In this document: positions 12,201 to 21,200 of the stretch, piece after piece
Position numbering within the stretch: the stretch's first letter is position 1
How the letters are laid out: every line of letters begins with the position of its first letter
Assembly: GCA_025642075.2 (NCBI GenBank)
Contig: JAODUO010000042.1
Span: forward strand, 637,001 to 701,000
Source of the DNA: Ridgeia piscesae
Taxonomy: Eukaryota > Annelida > Polychaeta > Sabellida > Siboglinidae
Direction of reading: 5' to 3'
Length of the DNA: 64,000 bases
Program-made: the position numbers and the translations under genes
Notes under the pieces: model-generated
Database searches by the model: none
What the model saw: the letters and a program-made list of their open reading frames with translations, nothing else
Told to the model about the DNA's origin: nothing

Positions 12201-15200
12201 ATGATATTTATACATAATGTATTAAAATAAATGTAGAATACAAAAAATAGTAATTTTGTAGATAAGTAGAGGGATTTGTGTGTTACTGAGTTCTGGGAAC
12301 ATGAACAACGCAGTGCACTAGCACTGTGAAATCATTGTAGTTGCACCTAGTGGCTAGTGGTTAAGGTGAATTTGTTATTCGCAGGTTACAGCGCCCCCTA
12401 TCTGACAGTGTATGCGGAGAACGTTGCGTTTGTGTACAACGCCATGACGGGAGAGTGGCTGCAGACACTGCCACTGAAGCGGGTTTGTAGCCGAGACAAG
12501 TCGACTTGTCTTGTTATATTCTCTCGGGTGTGATGCATGTGAAGAGTAAAGAATTGTTGCAAATGTTTGTTTCCTCTTGCGACTATTGGTGCCATGAAGA
12601 CGTCAGTGTAGTCCATTCTGTGTTGCCTAAGCTGCACATGACCGTGTTGGGGATACTTAGCCGTAGGTGGTAGTAAATATGTGGGAGTGAAGTCCACAAA
12701 ATGATGGCACCATGGCTGAATGCTTCCCAAAGAAGTGAAGTTGGTGTTAGAAGTGACAAGTGTGACCAAGGCTGAAGTAGACAGCACTCTGAGTCATTGT
12801 AAAGACTGGTTGATGGGTTACATGTGAACTGTAACATTGAACTATCCCACGGACTGGATGTCATCCTATGAATGAAATGACTTTGTAAGAGCTAATCTTG
12901 ACCTTGTGTGAACTGACCTTGACCTTGTTGCATGCAGGTGAAGCCGCTGTGTCGGGACGGCGCGCTGGGTCTCACCACCGTGTCAGACCAGCCCGCCCTT
13001 ATCTACCTCCTCAACATCAAACAGGGTAAGTAACCTCCCTTATCTACCTCATCAACACCAAACAGGGTAAGTAACCTCCCTTATCTACCCCATCAACACC
13101 AAACAGGGTAAGTAACCTGCCTTATCTACCCCATCAACACCAAACAGGGTAAGTAACCTCCCTTATCTACCTCCTTAAAGTGCCCCCCCCGCCTGTGCTT
13201 AAATGTATCTGATTAATTGTTTCTGCGTTTCAGATCAAGATCAGATCGCGGTGCCTGACTTAGTAAGGCAGCGACCGGCCAATCAAAGCAAACGTCGTTT
13301 CTCGTTCAAGAGCGTAGGCGAGTCGCACGCCGCCAAAGTGTAAGCATCAGCTGCCTGTGTACTGAGAGGAGACACAAATTGTTGCCTTGTCTTGTCTTGT
13401 CTTGTTCACAGTAGACACATGATGTTGTTCTCTTCTCATGTCAAGTGTAGTGCATTCTTTCATGTAGTACTTTCATTTCGTGTGTAGCACTTTCATTTCG
13501 TGTAGCACTTTCATTTTGTTAATGACGCATATATGTTGTCGTATTAACGTTAACAACGTTCACTAAACGTTACCGATCGAAAGCTCCACTAGTGATGTGT
13601 TCAGACACCAGGTGGCTTCCGTTTAAACAGGTGCGGAATGACATGATTTGGGCACAGCAGTTTGGTTTTGGCAACCTTCTAACTTGGTTCCCTGGTTGGT
13701 TGACATGGCTGTTTGTTTCCACTGGGCTGGCACTGTAGACAGAGTGTGTGGCTTCCTACTACCTGTGTGTTCTCGGGCCACACTGACCCCTCACTTTCCT
13801 GTCAGGTCCATTGTCACAAACATCATCCACACAGGTTCACATACAATAATATAGCAACTCTAAATCTAAAGATCAAATTCAATCAATCTTGAAAATCGGG
13901 AAACTGCAGGAATAGTAATTAATAAATTTTTTGGTGTTAACAATGTAAGCCACACTTGACCTTCACATGGAAACAGTTGTTTGGATTCACTCAGATGACA
14001 GAGATATGAGTGTTGTGGATAGGGTTGATTGACTGTCAACATTGGTGGATTACATGGGGTCATTTAACTGAAACAGGAAAAGAGTAAAAGTGAATATAAA
14101 GATGACTGGCCGAATTAGTTTGTTTACACACACTGCTGCATATACGGGCCACCAGAGGGCAGTGGCACACGACAGACTAAGATATCCAGCCGTTTTACAC
14201 CGTCCTAGCTACGCCCGTAATATGCACTGTGCCTGCATGAAATAACAGGGGGTAGGGATGACTTTGATACCCCCAGAAATAAATACAAGTGATCTGAAAA
14301 TTTCTGAGAAACAAAAAGTGGATTATGATAAGATTGAAGACTTGTAAAAATTTATTTTTCTTATTAATTTAGATAGTGTGTCCCATCATAAAAGTTTTGG
14401 TGATTCCGGCATTCCAGACATGACATGTAGCAACAGTTTAATTTTACTGTTGCATTTACAGATGAGTAAAATGTAGTTTAAACCAACTGATAATCAGTTC
14501 ACATCATTAAGTCTACTTGTGGACAGAACAATTATATCTTCCCAAGAGCTGACAGGTAAACTACACATCCAGCGTAGATCCACAAAGTATATATCCAAGT
14601 TTACATGTCAGATACGTTTAAACTTGGGTTGTTTATCCCCCTCCCGGTGCCACCTGATTGGCTGCCTGCCATCATGTGATCAGCTCACGTTTTATTTTCT
14701 TCTCCATGGGATCTAGTGCAGAGCAGCGTCGATCAAAACCGATTTCGGGACCGCTGAATTTCAGCCACGTTGCGCATGTTGGCGCAAACCAGGCAAAGGG
14801 AATGCAGCCGGATAGGTAAACTTTGGTCTGCTGCGGGGGCGACTGTGCTCTTTGACTGCTTCAGGGGGTGGTTAGGAGAGGGCTAACATAGCGTGCCTAG
14901 CTACCTACTACCACTTGCACGGGGTTTTGGTTCTGCGGGCTGGCGTCACTAACGGTGCTTCGTTAACACATTGCCTTTGTAATTCTAACACCAGACGGGA
15001 GAGGTTTACGTCGGTGCTATTGTTCACATGTAATAGCTTGTCAGAACACTGCATGTTTGGTTCTGATGTCTTACGTCAACGACTGAAACACAAAAGCCAG
15101 CCGGTTGCTGACAGAAATAAGTTTGTTTGTTTCTTACGTATGGTGAGTTTTGTAGTATGTAGATGAACACGTTCTGACATAGTAGTTTTGGTGCTGGCGG

Positions 15201-18200
15201 TATTGCTTATGTCTTTGTTGTCATAACTGGCTTTTCAGTACAGGTTTCAGTGGCATTATTGCACTGTTTGTTGCTGCAGCTTTTGCTTTGACATGACATG
15301 CTTTGTAAAGTCTTTACTAATTCCACTATGGCTACATGCATGCAACTTTGACAGTTGGATTTTGCTCATAATTTGTACAGTTTTGACTGCTTTTTCATAT
15401 TTTCATATTTTCAACGTTGTCAGTATATCTGATCTTGTCAACATTTTAAACTTACTCAGCGTTTCCGTTGATCAAGTTGATTTACTTATGTAATACAGAA
15501 AGGCTTATTGTGAAATCAGCATTTTCACAAATGCACTGTTGTGTACATTGAGAACAAGTGGTGCCTGGTGCCATACACCACAAGGTGGAGCTGTTTTCAC
15601 ACAGAATGACCTATTGACCTCTGCTATCATTCGATAAAAACTAGAATAGATCTTTTCCTGGAGTGTTGAAACATTAAAAACATTTTTGGTGATATTCCAA
15701 GAAAAAAAGCTATTTCACATGCACATGTTCAGTATACGTCGCCATGTTTATAGAGGTGGTGTGATGTCTTGTGGAGGACAGAGGTGGTGTGATGTCTTGT
15801 GGAGGACAGGTGGTGTGATGTCTTGTGGAGGACAGGTGGTGTGATGTCTTGTGGAGGACAGAGGTGGTGTGATATTTGTGGGGATAGAGGTGGTGTGATG
15901 TCTTGTGGAGGACAGGGGTGGTGTGATGTCTTGTGGAGGACAGAGGTGGTGTGATGTCTTGTGGAGGACAGAGGTGGTGTGATGTCTTGTGGAGGACAGG
16001 GGTGGTGTGATGTCTTGTGGAGGACAGAGGTGGTGTGATGTCTTGTGGAGGACAGAGGTGGTGTGATGTCTTGTGGAGGACAGGTGGTGTGATGTCTTGT
16101 GGAGGACAGAGGTGATGTGATGTCTTGTGGAGGACAGAGGTGGTGTGATGTCTTGTGGAGGACAGAGGTGGTGTGATGTCTTGTGGAGGACAGAGGTGGT
16201 GTGATGTCTTGTGGAGGACAGAGGTGATGTGATGTCTTGTGGAGGACAGGTGGTGTGATGTCTTGTGGAGGACAGAGGTGGTGTGATGTCTTGTGGAGGA
16301 CAGAGGTGGTGTGATGTCTTGTGGAGGACAGAGGTGGTGTGATGTCTTGTGGAGGACAGAGGTGGTGTGATGTCTTGTGGAGGACAGAGGTGGTGTGATG
16401 TCTTGTGGAGGACAGGTGGTGTGATGTCTTGTGGAGGACAGAGGTGATGTGATGTCTTGTGGAGGACAGAGGTGGTGTGATGTCTTGTGGAGGACAGAGG
16501 TGGTGTGATGTCTTGTGGAAGACAGGTGGTGTGATGTCTTGTGGAGGACAGCGGTGGTGTGATGTCTTGTGGAGGACAGGGGTGGTGTGATGTCTTGTGG
16601 AGGACAGAGGTGGTGTGATGTCTTGTGGAGGACAGGTGGTGTGATGTCTTGTGGAGGACAGGTGGTGTGATGTCTTGTGGAGGACAGGTGGTGTGTCTTG
16701 TAGGTGTTGAGTCTTGTCTTTGTGTTGTGTAGTCGCGCGGACCGCAAGTCTCGACTCATCTCTGCCCCCACAAACTTCAGTCACGTCGCACACATGGGCC
16801 CTGATAAACGCATGCAGGTGCTTGTTGACCTGCCCAAGGTAAGAGAGAAACAGAGAGAGAGAGAGAGAGAGAGAGTAAGAGGAGATTTAGGAAGAGGAGA
16901 GAAGAGAGGGGGGTTGGAAAGAGGGGGGATGAGAGGGGGTTAGAGGAAAGAGACATCAAAAATGTAATACATCCCGAATTATCACATTTATTGCATGAAT
17001 TTGCATAGAGCAAGGTGCGGTGAACATACAGAGACTTAGAATGTAACAGGCACTGCCAGTGCAAGGTGCGGTGAACATACAGAGACTCGGACTGTAACAG
17101 TCACTGCCAGTGCAAGGTGCGGTGAACATACAGAGACTCGGACTGTAACAGTCACTGCCGGTGCAAGGTGCGGTGAACATACAGAGACTCAGACTGTAAC
17201 AGTCACTGCCGGTGCAAGGTGCGGTGAACATACAGAGACTCGGACTGTAACAGTCACTGCCGGTGCAAGGTGCGGTGAACATACAGAGACTCGGACTGTA
17301 ACAGTCACTGCCGGTGCAAGGTGCGGTGAACATACAGAGACTCGGACTGTAACAGTCACTGCCAGTGCAAGGTGCGGTGAACATACAGAGACTCGGACTG
17401 TAACGGTCACTGCCAGTGCAAGGTGCGGTGAACATACAGAGACTCGGACTGTAACGGTCACTGCCAGTGCAAGGTGCGGTGAACATACAGAGACTCGGAC
17501 TGTAACGGTCACTGCCAGTGCAAGGTGCGGTGAACACACAGAGACTCGGACTGTAACGGTCACTGCCAGTGCAAGGTGCGGTGAACACACAGAGACTCGG
17601 ACTGTAACAGTCACTGCCAGTGTAAGGTGCGGTGAACACACAGAGACTCGGACTGTAACAGTCACTGCCAGTGTAAGGTGCGGTGAACACACAGAGACTC
17701 GGACTGTAACAGTCACTGCCAGTGTAAGGTGCGGTGAACACACAGAGACTCGGACTGTAACAGTCACTGCCAGTGTAAGGTGCGGTGAACACACAGAGAC
17801 TCGGACTGTAACAGTCACTGCCAGTGTAAGGTGCAGTGAACACACAGAGACTCGGACTGTAACAGTCACTGCCAGTGTAAGGTGCGGTGAACACACAGAG
17901 ACTCGGACTGTAACAGTCACTGCCAGTGTAAGGTGCGGTGAACACACAGAGACTCGGACTGTAACAGTCACTGCCAGTGTAAGGTGCAGTGAACACACAG
18001 AGACTCGGACTGTAACAGTCACTGCCAGTGTAAGGTGCGGTGAACACACAGAGACTCGGACTGTAACAGTCACTGCCAGTGTAAGGTGCGGTGAACACAC
18101 AGAGACTCGGACTGTAACAGTCACTGCCAGTGTAAGGTGCGGTGAACACACAGAGACTCGGACTGTAACAGTCACTGCCAGTGTAAGGTGCGTGAACACA

Positions 18201-21200
18201 CAGAGACTCGGACTGTAACAGTCACTGCCAGTGTAAGGTGCGGTGAACACACAGAGACTCGGACTGTAACAGTCACTGCCAGTGTAAGGTGCGGTGAACA
18301 CACAGAGACTCGGACTGTAACAGTCACTGCCAGTGTAAGGTGCGGTGAACACACAGAGACTCGGACTGAAGTCACTGCCAGTGTAAGGTGCGGTGAACAC
18401 ACAGAGACTGACTGTAACGTCACTGCCAGTGTAAGGTGCGGTGAACACACAGAGACTCGGACTGTAACAGTCACTGCCAGTGTAAGGTGCGGTGAACACA
18501 CAGAGACTCGGACTGTAACAGTCACTGCCAGTGTAAGGTGCAGTGAACACACAGAGACTCGGACTGTAACAGTCACTGCCAGTGTAAGGTGCAGTGAACA
18601 CACAGAGACTCGGACTGTAACAGTCACTGCCAGTGTAAGGTGCGTGAACAACAGAGACTCGGACTGTAACAGTCACTGCCAGTGTAAGGTGCGGTGAACA
18701 CACAGAGACTGACTGTAACAGTCACTGCCAGTGTAAGTCGTGAACACACAGAGACTCGGACGTAACAGTCACTGCCAGTGTAAGGTGCGGTGAACACACA
18801 GAGACTCGGACTGTAACAGTCACTGCCAGTGTAAGGTGCAGTGAACACACAGAGACTCGGACTGTAACAGTCACTGCCAGTGTAAGGTGCAGTGAACACA
18901 CAGAGACTCGGACTGTAACAGTCACTGCCAGTGTAAGGTGCAGTGAACACACAGAGACTCGGACTGTAACAGTCACTGCCAGTGTAAGGTGCGGTGAACA
19001 CACAGAGACTCGGACTGTAACAGTCACTGCCAGTGTAAGGTGCGGTGAACACACAGAGACTCGGACTGTAACAGTCACTGCCAGTGTAAGGTGCGGTGAA
19101 CACACAGAGACTCGGACTGTAACAGTCACTGCCAGTGTAAGGTGCGGTGAACACACAGAGACTCGGACTGTAACAGTCACTGCCAGTGTAAGGTGCGGTG
19201 AACACACAGAGACTCGGACTGTAACAGTCACTGCCAGTGTAAGGTGCGGTGAACACACAGAGACTCGGACTGTAACAGTCACTGCCAGTGTAAGGTGCGG
19301 TGAACACACAGAGACTCGGACTGTAACAGTCACTGCCAGTGTAAGGTGCGGTGAACACACAGAGACTCGGACTGTAACAGTCACTGCCAGTGTAAGGTGC
19401 GGTGAACACACAGAGACTCGGGCTGTACAGTCACTGCCAGTGAGTCGGTGAACACACAGAGACTCGGACTGTAACAGTCACTGCCAGTGTAAGGTGCGGT
19501 GAACACACAGAGACTGACTGTCAGTCAGCCATAAGGTGCGGTGAACACACAGAGACTCGGACTGTAACAGTCACTGCCAGTGTAAGGTGCGGTGAACACA
19601 CAGAGACTCGGACTGTAACAGTCACTGCCAGTGTAAGGTGCGGTGAACACACAGAGACTCGGACTGTAACAGTCACTGCCAGTGTAAGGTGCGGTGAACA
19701 CACAGAGACTCGACAAAGTCACTCATAGGCAGTGAACACACAGAGACTCGACTGTACATCACTGCCAGTGTAAGGTGCAGTGAACACACAGAGACTCGGA
19801 CTGTAACAGTCACTGCCAGTGTAAGGTGCGTGAACACACAGAGACTCGGACTGTAACAGTCACTGCCAGTGTAAGGTGCGTGAACACACAGAGACTCGGA
19901 CTGTAACAGTCACTGCCAGTGTAAGGTGCGGTGAACACACAGAGACTCGGACTGTAACAGTCACTGCCAGTGTAAGGTGCGGTGAACACACAGAGACTCG
20001 GACTGTAACAGTCACTGCCAGTGTAAGGTGCGGTGAACACACAGAGACTCGGACTGTAACAGTCACTGCCAGTGTAAGGTGCAGTGAACACACAGAGACT
20101 TGGACTGTAACAGTCACTGCCAGTGTAAGGTGCGTGAACAACAGAGACTTAGACTGTAACAGTCACTGCCAGTGTAAGGTGCGGTGAACACACAGAGACT
20201 TAGACTGTAACAGTCACTGCCAGTGTAAGGTGCAGTGAACACACAGAGACTCGGACTGTAACAGTCACTGCCAGTGTAAGGTGCGGTGAACACACAGAGA
20301 CTTAGAATGCCAGTGTAAAGGTCTCAGTCTCTCAATGTCCGTTGTGGTTTCGCCTTGTAACACAAATTGAATGTAGTTCTTTGATGTAGTGGTTGTTTCA
20401 GAAACCCACCTATTTTGTTGTAAACAATATGTTACTGAAGTCAGCCATGTACAGTTGATGTATCAAACTGAGGTGTATTAGGGTAGGGGCATGTTAAAGG
20501 TGCAGAATATTATTGTCTTTTTACTTTTATTTAAACATTATTTAATGTTATACCTGGGACAAGTTCATTCACTCTGAGTTGTTCAGTCCACTCAGCAGTA
20601 TGAGTACCTGGCTATAAACAGTGGTGTCTGTCTCAGAATGCTGCTGGTGGTGACGACGATGGAAATCGATCGCGTGCCATCTCAGAGCAGAATGTTGCAT
20701 CTCAACGTGTCGTCGACTATGTTCGCCAGTCATCTGCGTCACTGCCCAGCTCACATGCAAACGGTGAGTGTTCATAGAGGGTGCTGTGGTGCACACATTC
20801 GTAGTTTCCAGTTCGTTTTGCGGTTGTGTGTTTCACCCGGTCATTCGTGATGCTAGTCTCATTTAAACAAAACGGCCTTCTAAATGTATAGTATCCATGC
20901 ACGGTTAAGATGCAGCAAGATATTGTTAGTCAACACCAAAGAAAATTTTTGGGAATGTCACACCTGAAATTTCCCTGTTGAAGTATATAATTATTCCACT
21001 TTATGCTAAACCCAATTTGTTTTGCAAGTGTCAGCTAAACTATTATAATTGTGCAAAATCAGTTATATAATTATTCTAATGATGTGAACTATTTTGTGTT
21101 CATAATACCTCATAAGATCTTCCTTTAAGTGTTAAGGAATATATTTATCTGATTACGGTATAATTGTCAGTATGCCTTGATCATAGGTTGTTTATCTAGT

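Noticed and set aside
15710..16793. Two overlapping minus-strand open frames of about 350 codons rich in SSTRHHTT
   Set aside because: They are translations of the 25/28-bp minisatellite inside an MRCK intron. No non-repeat domain or start context supports a gene.
16956..20187. Large open frames on both strands (up to 504 codons) reading [17 protein letters not shown] or similar
   Set aside because: The 51-bp unit is a multiple of three and stop-free, so all such frames are repeat shadows.
17010..20320. CRISPR-array look-alike (regular direct repeats)
   Set aside because: Repeats are head-to-tail without unique spacers and lie in an intron of an animal gene.
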